The notes beneath the pieces are model-generated. The model had not been told where the DNA came from and searched no databases. It worked only from the letters and a program-made list of their open reading frames with translations. Source: Coprinellus micaceus (lineage: Eukaryota; Basidiomycota; Agaricomycetes; Agaricales; Psathyrellaceae). From it: a DNA stretch of 64,000 bases. Both the position numbers and the translations under genes were made by a program. The stretch is from the NCBI GenBank assembly GCA_951394405.1, contig OX596344.1, positions 1,488,001 to 1,552,000 of the forward strand. Direction: 5' to 3'. Shown piece after piece: positions 33,263-45,109 of this stretch (position 1 is the stretch's first letter; every line of letters starts with the position of its first letter).

Positions 33263-33883
33263 TTCGGATTCGTTTTTGGAGATGGTTCGAAAGGCGGAGC
33301 TACTGGGGGAGTGTTGAAGGGACCCTGAGTCGGTGGCTTCCTGGTTTTATGGCAAACCCATATTCGCTGGCCTGTCATGGAAGTGATCGCAACAGGCAGG
33401 CCCCTTGGACAATCATGACATGGCCAACGCAAGGCTGTAGCGAGGCTGTGCGCAGGATTCCTTGAGGGGCCATGGGTTCCAGTTTCGCTATACGCACGCA
33501 AGGCTTCGAGAAGCGAGGACTCCGGGTCTCCACGAGAGATAGGAAGCGCCAAGGTATGGTTCGAACCAAACAATTAGGCGCCCAAAGAATTCGTGTCCGT
33601 GCGCTGCTGAAGTATGTAAGCGCCATCAATGATGGAGGCACTGCTTCCGAGTCAATCTCTGTCAATCGCCATTTCCACATTTTGTCTTCAACGCCTTTCC
33701 CCCTTCCTCTTTCTCAGCTTGGGTGAGGTCTTTGGACAGTGGAGAGCTGAATGTCTTGATATATAAAGTGCGCATGGATCTGCTAGTCGCGACCTTATCG
33801 CCTGGAAGGCTGATCATGTCTGCAGAACGAATCGACCCCGCGCCCTCCCCCACATAAAATTAAATACTCGGCGTCCTGGAAGG
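33263..33883. other. divergent promoter region of the F-box gene and DPH3
   Basis: No coding signal. Contains a short palindrome TGGTTCGAACCA near 33557. A stretch TTGATATATAAAGTG near 33755 is TATA-like on the plus strand, about 125 nt before the DPH3 start. Confidence 0.35.
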
Positions 33884-34272
33884 ATGGGAGCCTATTATGA
33901 CGAGATTGAGATCGAGGATATGACTTGGGATGAAGAGAAGCGGGTTTACCACTACCCATGTCCATGTGGAGACCGCTTCGAGATCTCCAAAAAGCAGCTC
34001 AAGGACTATGAGGACATAGCTACCTGCCCGAGCTGCAGTCTGATCATTCGTGTAATTTATGACCCGGTGCGTATTTACTACCTTTTTTCGTCCAGCGCTT
34101 GGCTGACTTTGTGTCACAGCTAGACTACGAAGACGAGCCGTCGGACGATGAAGATGGGGAAGAGGAAACAGAAGAGGAGGAGGAGGCCGAGAGTGACGAC
34201 GATCAGTTTGAGGACGCCCTCGAGAAGCTCACCCTCAACGACAAGCCTGCTGTCGTTGCTGTCGCCGCTTAG
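33884..34272 (+). CDS. DPH3: diphthamide biosynthesis protein 3 (CSL zinc finger)
   Basis: Small electron carrier that reduces the Dph1-Dph2 iron-sulphur cluster in the first step of diphthamide synthesis on elongation factor 2, and also serves tRNA wobble modification (KTI11 in yeast). Exons 33884-34066 and 34120-34272. The CSL zinc finger is complete: [13 protein letters not shown] supplies the first Cys pair and [13 protein letters not shown] the second. After the intron comes a long acidic tail ([19 protein letters not shown]) ending [12 protein letters not shown]. The family is normally about 80 residues; this copy has about 110 because of that tail. Confidence 0.95.
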
Positions 34273-35196
34273 ACAAGAAATGTTACCCGACGCTGGCATA
34301 TCACGTACCCCTATCCAGTATGTCGAGTATTCATCTATCTCTTGCCTTCAAATCTCATGGGTTCCCTCCCCCAAGCTGTATCAATAGGATTTTTACTTGT
34401 ATCGACGTCCCGTTATCGCCTCTCGGTCAGCGAGGTGGTCGCCGCCAAGCTGGACCACACACTTTCAGAATTAAAACCAGGTCGAGAACGCGAATGTAGG
34501 CTCACCTCTGTCTCCGAATTTGCGCAGCACCGTAAACGAGAACGGGGATGAGAACTGGCGGACTTGGAGATCGGATGGGTGTGCGATTTTCACACACCTT
34601 TGCACAACGGTGAGCGGCAGGTCGCACAATTCGGCGGGGGCGGGATGTGATGGGTAAACGGTGACAAGAGCGGGGGCCATGTGCGTGGAACATGGTAACG
34701 GGGATCGGCGTCTCTCCTGCTGAGCACAGTTTTCCCTGGCCTCCGGTGTACACTCGACGGAGTGTCCCTATAAATCTTCGTGGTGCAGAAGTTTCTGAAT
34801 TGATCCTTCGTTCGTTGGAGCTTGAACCTTTGGGGTGTATTCTGTATTAGTGTAGTTTTGAACCTCTCAAGGTCTCAAGTCGCTCTGCGCCTTTGCATTA
34901 CGTGCAGAGGTCGTTACTTAATCTCCACATTTGAATCCTCAGTCGATTCCCGACATCCCGGAACCGAGAGGAATCGAAGGAATCTGCAGCACCATGAAAG
35001 CGCCCACCACTGAATTAGCGCCCGGGTGACACGTGATGGTCGCTGCATCGACGTGTCGCTTCGCCGCGCCATGCGGCCTACTTTTGATTGTCACCACCAC
35101 CACCCCTATTTAAACCCGAGGTTCTTGCTCTGTAGGGCAGCTAAAGGACTTTATACCCTGAACTCAACGGGGAATAGCCCTCTCCCGCCTTCTAAA
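34273..35196. other. intergenic sequence
   Basis: 3' flank of DPH3 and promoter of SPC1. A CCTATAAATC stretch near 34767 is TATA-like but no gene follows it directly. Nothing coding. Confidence 0.4.
35107..35114 (+). promoter_or_regulatory. TATA-like element of SPC1
   Basis: TATTTAAA, about 90 nt upstream of the SPC1 ATG at 35197. Confidence 0.4.
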
Positions 35197-35626
35197 ATGA
35201 CAAATGCGCTCGCGGACTTGGCGGAGGGTAAGATCGTGCGTGTACCTTTGATTGGACCACCTTTCGTCGCCTGATGAATCGGACCATCCCCAGGATTTCG
35301 CTGGCCAGAGACAAGTTGAACAGGTTGCCAAAATAACCCTTGTAGCCGGCGCTGTGAGTCCAATACTGTGCAGTTGGGGTGCTTGCACACCTATTGATCC
35401 TGTTCCCTTCCTTGTATAGGCTGTCTCGTTTGTCGCAGGGTTTGCATTACAGGACTTGAGGGTGACCTTCGGCTTGTACGGTGCTATTGTCGTGCTGCTA
35501 GCTCTGGTGAGTGTCCGAGGGTTCTCCGCCCATTGTCTTGTCTCAGACCTTGTTTGGTAGGTTGTGTTGCCGCCTTGGCCCGTGTACAACCGACACCCTG
35601 TCAAATGGCTTTCAACGCAGTCGTAG
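35197..35626 (+). CDS. SPC1: signal peptidase complex subunit 1 (SPC12 family)
   Basis: Small non-catalytic subunit of the endoplasmic reticulum signal peptidase complex. Four exons: 35197-35235, 35294-35353, 35420-35506 and 35561-35626. The protein has 83 residues. It shows the family layout: a short cytosolic start with DFAGQRQVEQ, a first membrane span (ITLVAGAAVSFVAGFALQDL), a tight lumenal turn, a second span (GLYGAIVVLLALVV) and the signature PPWPVYNRHPVKW. It was missed as a single frame because every exon is under 100 nt. Confidence 0.93.
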
Positions 35627-35960
35627 AGACGTGCAAATCCTGTATTCTAGACCCATGTACGAATAGTGTAGTTGGTATTCGCGAACTGCAGTGGCGGGAG
35701 TGCTGAGCCATTGATGTTGCACCGGATTTGGCACTGCCAGATGGCACGGGCGCGGTACTCCGTCAAAAATCCCACCCAAGAATTGTATTCCGGGGTAAGG
35801 ACCATAACAAAGGTCTCAACCCAAACCACCTCGTCGTCTCCTCGTCGTCCTCGTTCCTCCTCTCTCTCTCCTCCCCTTCAACGCCCAGCGTCGATACCCA
35901 GGCCCAAAACGGCCGCCGTCGGCATACGCAGCTCCATTGTGTGACCAGGAAGAGGTTGGG
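35627..35960. other. upstream region of KIN1
   Basis: CT-rich 5' leader sequence with CCTCCTCTCTCTCTCCTCCCC near 35855. Probably promoter and 5' UTR. Confidence 0.4.
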
Positions 35961-38900
35961 ATGGCGTACCCGACATCGTTGGCACCGCAGCTCAACCAGG
36001 TCCCTGAAGACGTGGAGGCAGCCCACATTGCAGCGTCTCAAGGGGGTATGATCGGGGGACACGAGTTTGATATGCCTATTTCGCAGCCAACACATACCCA
36101 GCCACACCCATCATCGCTCCTTCCTGGACAGAACCTCCCAGCGCCCGTTCCTCGACCTTCCTCCTCCACGCACCGTCCAAGACCCGTTTCAATGCCCCCG
36201 CAGTCGTTCAATGCGCCGCCACCAAGTACTCTGAGCGGAGGGGCGTCCGTTTCTGGGGCGACCAACACGTCCTCACAAGACACGAGAGACAGGGACAGGT
36301 CACAAGCGGATGAGAACTCGCATCGCAGGAGACACCGGGAGGACAGGAGTGAAAGGAGCACGGAACACTCGTCCTCGGGGAGGACGAGGAGTTCAAATAG
36401 GATCCTAGGAGATTACACCTTGAGCAAGACGCTTGGAGCCGGGAGCATGGGCAAAGTCAAACTGGCGACGCATAACATTACGGGTGAAAAGGTGCGTTGG
36501 TGTAAGGTGTAGATGTTTAATCTTCTTCCCCTGATACATGGACCCTAGCTCGCTGTCAAGATCTTGCCTCGTGTCTACCCCAACCCCCCTCCCCCAGGGG
36601 CAGCAGGGCCTAATGCCGAATCGCAGTCTCGACAGGCCGCAAAGGATGCATCCAAAGAAATCAGGACCCTGCGGGAGGCTGCGCTTTCCATGCTCCTGTA
36701 CCACCCATATGTGTGCGGCATGCGCGAAATGATCGTTCACCAACATCACTACTACATGGTATTCGAATACGTCAACGGTGGCCAAATGCTGGATTATATC
36801 ATAAGTCACGGTCGTCTGCGAGAACGAGTTTCACGGAAGTTCGCAAGGCAGATCGGCAGTGCGCTCGAATATTGCCACATGAACAACGTTGTTCATCGCG
36901 GTCAGTCCCACCGTTGTTCAACACGCTGGCCGACTGTGCTGACGGGTTCAATTAGATCTCAAAATCGAAAACATACTGATCTCGCAGACCGGCAATATTA
37001 AAATCATCGACTTCGGATTGTCCAACCTCTACGACCCCATCGGGCATCTATCGACCTTCTGCGGTTCTCTATACTTCGCAGCCCCTGAGCTCCTCAATGC
37101 ACGAGTCTACACCGGTCCCGAAGTTGATGTGTGGAGTTTTGGCGTCGTCCTGTACGTTCTTGTCTGCGGAAAGGTGCCATTCGACGACCAGAGCATGCCC
37201 GCTCTGCATGCGAAGATTAAACGGGGCCTTGTCGAATACCCAGTCTGGTTGAGCGCCGGTACGTGACGTACCATGAAACCAATTAGAACTTCCCCCTGAC
37301 AACACATTGTGCAGAATGCAAACATCTACTCTCCAGGATGCTTGTCACGAACCCCGCAGCTCGTGCCACTCTCCAAGAGGTTATGAACCATCCGTGGATG
37401 ACTCGTGGCTTTCCTGGGCCTCCAGATGTTCACATGGTTCACCGCGAGCCGCTGCGGGTGGACGAGCTGGACCGACAAGTCATCAAGGGCATGAAGGGCT
37501 TTGAATTTGGTTCGGAGGAAGACATAGAGCGGAGACTAGTGGAGGTCCTGGAGTCCGATACTTATGTCCGCGCGGTTCAGCATTGGGAACGCAAACGGGG
37601 GTCGAGGAGTACTCTGAGTGGGAACAATACCTACACCAGCACAAATTGGGGCGGCTCGACTCTCTCCAACTCCAGCCTTGCTGTCTCCTTCGAAAGCAAC
37701 AAGTCAGACTCCCCTGCACCCAAGAAGTCAAGACGGTTCTCTGGATTTGAATACTACAGGAAGAAGCTGTTCTCTCCAACCTCGTCCCCTCCTAACAGCC
37801 CCCTGAGTCGTTCACCCCCTCACTCTCAGAACTCCCTTTCCCATCCGCCATTCGTCGATCCCAACCGCGAGCCGGCAGATCCAACTAAGGGGTTCCACCC
37901 TTTGATATCGATGTACTATCTTGCCCGGGAAAAGATGGAGCGCGAACGCGTCTACGGACCAGGTGTCTTCGCCAGTTCCCAGCTGTCCCTCCAAGACCAC
38001 ATGTCACCGACGGCCGCCAACACTATTACCCCTTCGCATGGCGATCTGTCCAGCCAACAGCCGAATCCCAAGCAGCAGTACAACAACACTTACAACCCTC
38101 ACTACACTGCGCCTGCCACCATCGGCCGCCAGCCCACCACTAAGGCCAAGGCCGACTACAGCATGCCTCTTCCCCGCCTTCCTCAACCCGAGACCTCGCA
38201 CTACTCTGGAATGTCCTACGACAACAATGGTGTTGTGCCCTCCCCAACATCCCCTGGCTTCCATCCTCAGCCCCGTGCAAGGGACCCTGGACTCCCCGTT
38301 CCGCCATCTCCATCGGCTCGTCAGCACATTGAGATTGAGCAACCCACCGTTACACCCAAGCGAAATGGTCTGCCGCGTGTGCCAGCCGCTAGCACTCATA
38401 GGAGGAGTCATAGCATGAGCCAGCGCCCCTCAGTGTTATCGGGGAGATGGGGAGGACTTGGCGGCATGTTCGGGAGCCACTCGACCGAACCTGTGGACGA
38501 GCATGGCGCCAGGCTTCCCGAACCGCCCCGAACTGTGGGTCCAGAGGTGTCGACCTTCAAAGAGAAAGAGGAGGCGGAGAAGGAGAAGGAGTACCCTCAT
38601 TCCGAGGGTGAGGGTGTGCGACCGTCTTCGCCAGCTTCGTCGGCGTTGGGCTCCACCCTCGTCCGCAAGTTTGGGAGCTTGTTGGTTGGCCGGGCTGAGG
38701 GTGGCACTATGAAGCGTGGAAACCGAAGTGCGACGTCTCCTAGACCATCCGCAGATATAAGGTCGATGGAAGAGGAAAAGGACGCTTACGCGAAGGAGAG
38801 GGAAGATGATGAGAAGACTGCTGTTGAGGATAAGGAGGATCAGAAAGTACAGAAGCCTGCCCCGGGTCTGGCGAAGAGCGCCAGTTTGAGCGCCAGTCAG

Positions 38901-40218
38901 CCAGTAGGAACCACACATCGCCGGGCAGCGACTATTCTTGATCCGCAGGGAAGGTCAAGGCACGAGCGGAGGAGCAGCACCGGCGCTGCATTCATGGGAG
39001 CCTCGGCTTCTATGGGCGGAGGCGTTACGGGTGGCACTGTTGGCAGGCACCGTAGGCCATCCACAGGCTACAGCACGTCATCGTCGAAGCCACAAGCGGA
39101 TCGCATCTTTTCCAAGAACCCTAACGAGGGTGAGTTGGCTGAGCAGAGAGAAGAGGAAGAGGCTCAAGGCATGGAGGATGGGGATGGTGGCCACCTCGAT
39201 ACGGATGATGAGCGTGATGACGGGAACGCGACCGACAAGGAGTTCAAGCCTGTTTTCCTCAAGGGCTTGTTCAGGTATGTGCTGAAGGGCTAATCGAGCT
39301 TACTGGCCGTCAACTAATTACATCATCCTAGTGTCCAAACCACATCGACGAAGCCACCCAATGTCATCAAGGCTGACCTCCGACGTGTCCTCGACAGAAT
39401 GCAGATTCAATACCGCGAAACCAAGACCGGCTTTGAATGTATTCACCTTCCTTCCATCGACCTCTCCTCCATCGACACGTCGCCCGCCCGTAATGGAACT
39501 TCTGGTCATCAACAATCTGCTTCCTCAGCCAGTAACGATAACGGACGCACAACACCTACCTACCATCGACCTAGTCTCGCCAAGAAGGCTTCCAAGATTT
39601 CATTTAGCATGAAAAGGGAGAAGGGAAAGGAACGCGATGCCTCATTTGACAGAGAGGGGAGGGATAAGGATAGTGTTGGCCGACCATCACTAGGTACGAC
39701 AACGCTCGGTGCCACACCTAGCCACGGCTCCTCATCATTCTTCAACGTTTCTTCGCACCCAACAGCATCTCCCGAACCTCCCCATATCCTCCATCCAAAT
39801 GGGATCAGCTCCGCAACGTTCCAGAGCAACGGAATCGGCGCTGACGACGACAAGGATGCGACGGTCCCTCGGTCGAGCTCCCCCACCACCGCAAATCGCA
39901 CCAACAAGGGCTTGCCCCCGATTCCCCGCGACTTTGGAGCGGCATCGCCTAGACCGCGCACCCCAAGCCCAATGCCCAGCGGCGCTATTGACAAAGAAGT
40001 CTTTGAGAGTTTGGGCAACAGCACCCTCAGCGTCCGCTTCGATATCAATATTGTCAAGGTATGTGACGGTGCCTACAGATTTCTATTCGATACTTACCAG
40101 TGTTTCTTCAAAGGTTCCTTGGCTCCCCCTCCATGGTTTGCAGTTCCGTCGTGCTGGTGGCGACGGCTGGCAATACCAAATGCTGGCTCGACGGGTCCTC
40201 ACCGAATTGAAGCTATGA
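35961..40218 (+). CDS. KIN1: Ser/Thr protein kinase of the KIN1/PAR-1/MARK family
   Basis: Polarity kinase of the MARK/PAR-1 group; yeast Kin1/Kin2 act in exocytosis and polarised growth. Six exons (35961-36491, 36549-36900, 36956-37258, 37315-39274, 39332-40058, 40114-40218) join in frame to 1,325 residues. The kinase domain starts after a Ser/Arg-rich head at [20 protein letters not shown]. It has LAVKIL (Lys), [31 protein letters not shown] and a subdomain XI near NPWMTRGF-like [14 protein letters not shown] long disordered middle is followed by a split KA1 domain: the sequence after [15 protein letters not shown] and the end [16 protein letters not shown], finishing [14 protein letters not shown] [11 protein letters not shown]. 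Insertion [17 protein letters not shown] in the N lobe after the Lys strand is typical of fungal Kin1. Translation could start a little upstream if an extra 5' exon exists. Confidence 0.95.
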
Positions 40219-41091
40219 TCATCACGACGATCTCCTTTTTTCTTCCCTCTGTTCTGTCCTAACTATATGGTGGAGTGTTTCTTATTTTCTCTGTCTGTTA
40301 GCGGGTTAGCTATCTATTGTCCCTGTTTTCCCATTCTATCACGCTCGGTCTATTTCCTTCCGCGTACACGCTGCGTCATGATAATTTACTTTCCCTGTTA
40401 TTCGCTGTCTTCTCTTCCCTGTCAGCTTCAACCCTATTTGTTTGGTCAACTACTTACATAAATCTGGCCCGATAACCTCCCTATCCAAGTGCAAATATTT
40501 CCGGTTCTTTTCCTTCCCTCTCCCCTCCCTTCCAGCCTGGCTGCATAAGCCCACCTCAAGTCATCTGCGGTGAGCTTTCGCCTCTCCTTTCATACTCCTC
40601 TCGTCTCCGCCTTCATTTCCCTTACCTGTCGTTTCTCGACACCGCTATACCCTCACATTCCTTTGGCTGCACGAACTTGAATGGATTCAACGCCTCACGA
40701 TCTTCCCTATCTTATCAGATATTTGCATTTCTCAGTGGACTTTGAATGGGTCTTTAGAGCTTTATCCCTCAGACAAAGGTCCTGAATTTAACTGAACACA
40801 TGTTTTAATGGCTCGACAACTCCGCTCGGTCAAGGTTCAAGGAGGCTGGTGGATTCTGTGTACCGGATGCGCCTTCCAGAACCGCCGAAACAGTCTACTT
40901 TGCTCGTTCCGACGACATCCATGGGAGGTGCTTGGGAGGCGCAAAGCGTTACTTCGGCACCGTTACGGTAACAGTTCTCACCTTCGTTGGTTGTGCCCAC
41001 AGAGACACACAAGGACACACTGTCGAGATTATCGACATTCGAACTCGTGTTCTCAGTTTGCGTGCACTTCTTCCTGCCCACCCTCAGCGCC
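40219..41091. other. intergenic sequence
   Basis: 3' flank of KIN1 (T-rich) and promoter of the first NLR gene. No coding signal. Confidence 0.4.
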
Positions 41092-43766
41092 ATGGCTGAG
41101 GGTCCTTCTGAGAAAGCATCCTCCCCCCAAACTGGTAGCCAGACCGTGATTCACTCATTCGCCGGCGCACACGACTTCACCATCGGCCAACAATTCAATG
41201 CATCGCAGAGCAGTAGCCTCACCGTGACAAATCATCATCACCATTATCGTGGTGATCATCGTGGTGGTGTGTGTTTTCTTGTTGCAGAAAGATAATGGCG
41301 CTAAGGGCATATGCATTTGCTAGGGATGGTGGATAGGCTCGATCCTGCTCTGGACGCCTCTTACCTTCGCGACCGCCGGTCTTACCCACCGGACTCTATT
41401 TGCCTTCCTGGGACGAGGGAAGACGTTCTCAAACGAATTAGGGCCTGGGGCGACAGTGGTATGTTTCTCAAGGACGACCCCTGCCATGTTATGTGGGTGA
41501 AAGGTGCATTGGGAACCGGGAAATCCGCAATCGCCCAAACGATAGCCGACATGTTCGCGAAGAAAGGACGCTTGGCGGCCAGCTTCTTCTTTTTCTGCGA
41601 TTCAGAAGACAGAAATCACTCCGCGAAGCTGGCGCGTACATTGGCAAGCCAGTTGTGCGGCGCAATACCCTCGACAAAGCCGCACATGGAGAGCGCGCTG
41701 GAGAAGCACGTTGGCCTCTTAGCAGCCGGTTCGGCGTCATGGCAATTCCAGTACCTCTTCCTTGATCCATTCCGCGCCTCCTTCAGCAGTCCCAGGCGCC
41801 TACTTGCAGAGCCATATATTGCTGTCATTGACGGCATCGACGAATGCGAAGATCGCGGGCAAGTTTCCGAATTCCTCAACCAACTCCTCAAGTTCTTCAC
41901 CGAGTACCCCCGCACGCCCCTTCGGTTCTTCATTTCCAGTTCGGCACCATCGCACATTAGGACACCCATCGTGAGATCTGAAGCTCAGATTGTGGACCTT
42001 GACGAACCAGCGTCAAAGAAGGATCTCACCATTCTCCTGAACGAAACTTTCACCAACGCTGCCAGGGACGGCAAAATCAAGGTGCCATCGTATGGCTGGC
42101 CTGCGGGGAAGGACCGGGAAAGTTTGATAGAAAGTGCTGGAGGGTCTTTCGGAGCGTTGACAACTGTCCTCCGATTCATCGTTGAACCTTCAAGTGATCA
42201 AACCTCTCCCGAAGACCGCCTTTCCTTCGCTCTCGACATTTCGCAGTCGTCTGTTTCCGTGTACATGGACCAAGTGTTCATGCGAATTCTCACTCCAACC
42301 CAGTTTATCCCAGAGTCCCACACTATCCTTTCCACCGTTGTCCTTGCGAAGGGGTATATTTCTGCGATACAGATATCTCAACTCCAGAAAATATCGCAAC
42401 AATACGTCCATAGCGTGCTTGAATGCTTGCATGCCGTACTCGACGTCCCAGAGGCCACCGACGCGCCTATCAGGCTCCCTCCTAGCGCAGGGCTTTTCCG
42501 AGAATACCTCTTCTCCCAGGAACGGGCAGGGTCATTCGCCGTATCTTCGTCGGACCGCAGGCGCATTGCATACAGGTGTCTGGAGCTCCTCGAGGCTGAC
42601 ATCAAGCGGGAGCCTATAGCCTCCTACGCCCAGAAATACTACCTGTCGCACTGGTTAGCAACCCTCAAAGATCATAGCGGCGATCCTGCGGCACTCGTCC
42701 AGGAGCTGGCCCAGTTCATCCAGCTTGCCCGCACCACGTACCCTGGAACCTACCTCACCATTCTCTCAATATACGCCTGTTTGCACCGCGATTGGGTTTC
42801 TAGTGCGGGGGCTTTCCGAGGCGGCGAGCTCATCGCCTACCTTGTTCCCCCAGAGCAACGAAATGGCTTTGGAAAGTCCCTCGCAAAAGCGTTCGACCAC
42901 TTAATGAACCAATTTCCCGACCAGCAAGACTATACGATCCAGGCTCTTTGGCCCAAGATCGACCTGGTCCCCCCACTACCCGACCCACCCACATCCAGAT
43001 ATATGTCCCTCTTTGAGCGCTGCACAAGAATACTTTTCCGCTCCCGCTTCAGAGCACCCATCGCACTCAACCTTCCCATAAAACGATCGGAAAGTCACCA
43101 CTATCCGTTCGGGGCTTGGTGCTGGCACTTGGCCATGGCCGCGAAGTACGACCCGGCGTTCAACCGGGAGTCCCTTGTAAATCCCAATCTCGACTACTTC
43201 AAGTCACCATCTGTGTCGAAGTTATCCGATCCGATCCGCTACCTGAACAGCTTGAAGGAGATGTTCGGCCGTTCAGGTGATTTGAAAGAGGTAGTCAGGT
43301 CACTGAGGTCCAGCCTTAACCTGGCTACCTCAACCATCGACCGTCTCCTGACTGTACGTCCCAAACTACGGGTGGCCGAAAACTCAGCTGACACGTCCTG
43401 CTTCTTCCAGCCGGAGACCTTCGACTTGTATGCATCCAGGTACCATTGGCGCTTCAGATACGAGAATACACCCGACTGCATTCATTGGGTGTATGAATCC
43501 GTGAGTCATATACCGCCTAATCCTACCGAAGTGGCTAAACTACGTTAGGCGAAAAACGACACATCTGTACTAAACATGTTCGTGGTGAGTTCTCTGGGGC
43601 ATTCTCGATTGGCCATGTCACTGACGGTTTATATCCATTCGCTCAGGGATATAAGACCTTCATCGAATGCTTCATCATGCAACTGGAAGGGACGCATGAT
43701 AATAGTGCACGCATCTTCCATATTGCGCGGGGAAGGGCAGAGGAAAGGGAATGGAAGAATGGCTGA
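41092..43766 (+). CDS. NACHT-type NLR (STAND) protein, copy 1
   Basis: Fungal NLR-like signalling ATPase, a class linked to non-self recognition and programmed cell death. Exons 41092-41266, 41324-43500, 43549-43584 and 43647-43766 give 835 residues. Exon 1 encodes a short N-terminal region with the motif FAGAHDFTIGQQFN (residues 23-36) instead of a folded effector domain. The NACHT domain shows Walker A GALGTGKS (119-126), AASFFFF, and Walker B YIAVIDGIDECED. The sequence CLPGTRE before Walker A is typical of basidiomycete NACHT proteins. After the NACHT domain there are helical winged-helix-like segments, but no WD40, ankyrin or TPR repeats. The C-terminus lies in two small exons ending in CFIMQLEGTHDNSARIF. 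Paralogue of the gene at 45110-47856. Confidence 0.9.
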
Positions 43767-43947
43767 TTGGCGCCGAGGCGGGCGCTTAACCAACCCCTCC
43801 CCCTATTCCCAGTTCAGTGTCGGTAAAGGCGTTACATAGTCTTCTACGCGGTATCTTATGGATAATTCTTATTCGGTGGAAGTGTAACATCCCTGTGCTC
43901 ATAAGTATTTCTTCGCACTAACTCGGACGCGAGCATCGAACACCGAA

Positions 43948-44589
43948 CTACCAATTGGTGTGTATGCGCTGTAGAATGGGTTTGCCACCGTCTGCACCTC
44001 TCAGCCCAGTGTAAGTCCGCCACGATGGAAGGCTCACCTTGACGTAGAGCTCCCAAACATCCATGAAGAAGCTCCTGATCCCGTCGTCGTTCCTGGCTTC
44101 GTGTAATAACAGGAACCTCGTGTCTGCACATGCTGAACTAAGTAGAGCGCTCTACCAAATCATCCCTTATGCTCACTCCCTGGAGTTACGAACGCCGATA
44201 TCGTCCATTCGTTAAACTTATCCACGGCCTTCATGTACCTACTCCTCGTCAGCCGCGTCGCTTGGATCTCGTCCCCATCACCGACTAACGCACATGGCAC
44301 CATCTTTCTGCATCCCATCTTCCACCGCGTCCAAACTCGCGTTCGCAATCAGTTGTATCACATCTCTGTCTTGCCCAGCCCCGACCTTGGTTGACCCAGT
44401 CGTTGACTGCTGTGTTGTGCTCGATGCTCCTGAAAGCGCAGCCAGTCTATGCGAGAACCCTGTCGTTGACCATGCTGGCAGGTTCGCCGCCAGAGGCGAT
44501 GGAGCCGTCTGCTTCGGTTTGAACGAGTAATGGGTAAGAGCGTAAAGCGGGGTGTCCGACGGCGAAAGCAGGAAGAGATGGTGGGACAT
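43948..44589 (-). CDS. TRS20: TRAPP complex subunit 2 (sedlin, Trs20)
   Basis: Subunit of the TRAPP tethering and Rab-activating complexes in ER-to-Golgi and autophagic traffic. Four exons from ATG 44589 join in frame. The opening HHLFLLSPSDTPLYALTHYS matches the first longin-fold strands. DVIQLIANASLDAVEDGMQK joins YMKAVDKFNEWTISAFVTPG, then TRFLLLHEARNDDGIRSFF, MDVWELYVK and VQTVANPFYSAYTPIG at the stop (43948-43950). A Ser/Thr-rich insert of about 50 residues after PKQTAPS is longer than in animal sedlin. The gene sits between two NLR paralogues and converges with the first, leaving about 180 bp between stop codons. Confidence 0.92.
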
Positions 44590-45109
44590 GTCTAAGCGGT
44601 GTCATGAAGTCATGCACGACGCGTCTGAGCTCGTAAATAGGGCCGAATATGTCTCTCTCCGACCACCATCACATCGCTCTTCTAGAGCAAGAAGGCACAC
44701 TCGAAAGGCATTGCTCACTAAGATACCCAGCCTTGGGTACCCCTTGGCGCGACGACAGGTGTCCAGCCCATCCAGCCGGGTTTGATGCAGTTTGGGTTCA
44801 GCAACTTTGCGATATCGAGATGGGACAGTGGGGAAGGCACATGAGAGCCTCGTTCAATACCGCCTTAGGTCAGAAACGAACCCCTCTCGCTAACGGTTGT
44901 AGAAACGAGACCGTCGCTGGCTCATCCAGGCTCGCCAGGCGCCATTTGGCCAGTAGTTCTCACCTTCACGAGCTCACGCCCACAATGACACACAGAGACA
45001 CACTCCCTGGCGGAGCTTTTGGTTCTGGGACATCGCAACCCTCGTCCTTCCGTATGCAGAGAGCCTATCTCGTTCTCCGCCTCGTAGCGTCATAGGTCCC
45101 ATCATCACG
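44590..45109. other. divergent promoter region of TRS20 and NLR copy 2
   Basis: No coding signal that survives comparison of frames. The open frames on the plus strand (44649-45095) lack a domain. Confidence 0.4.
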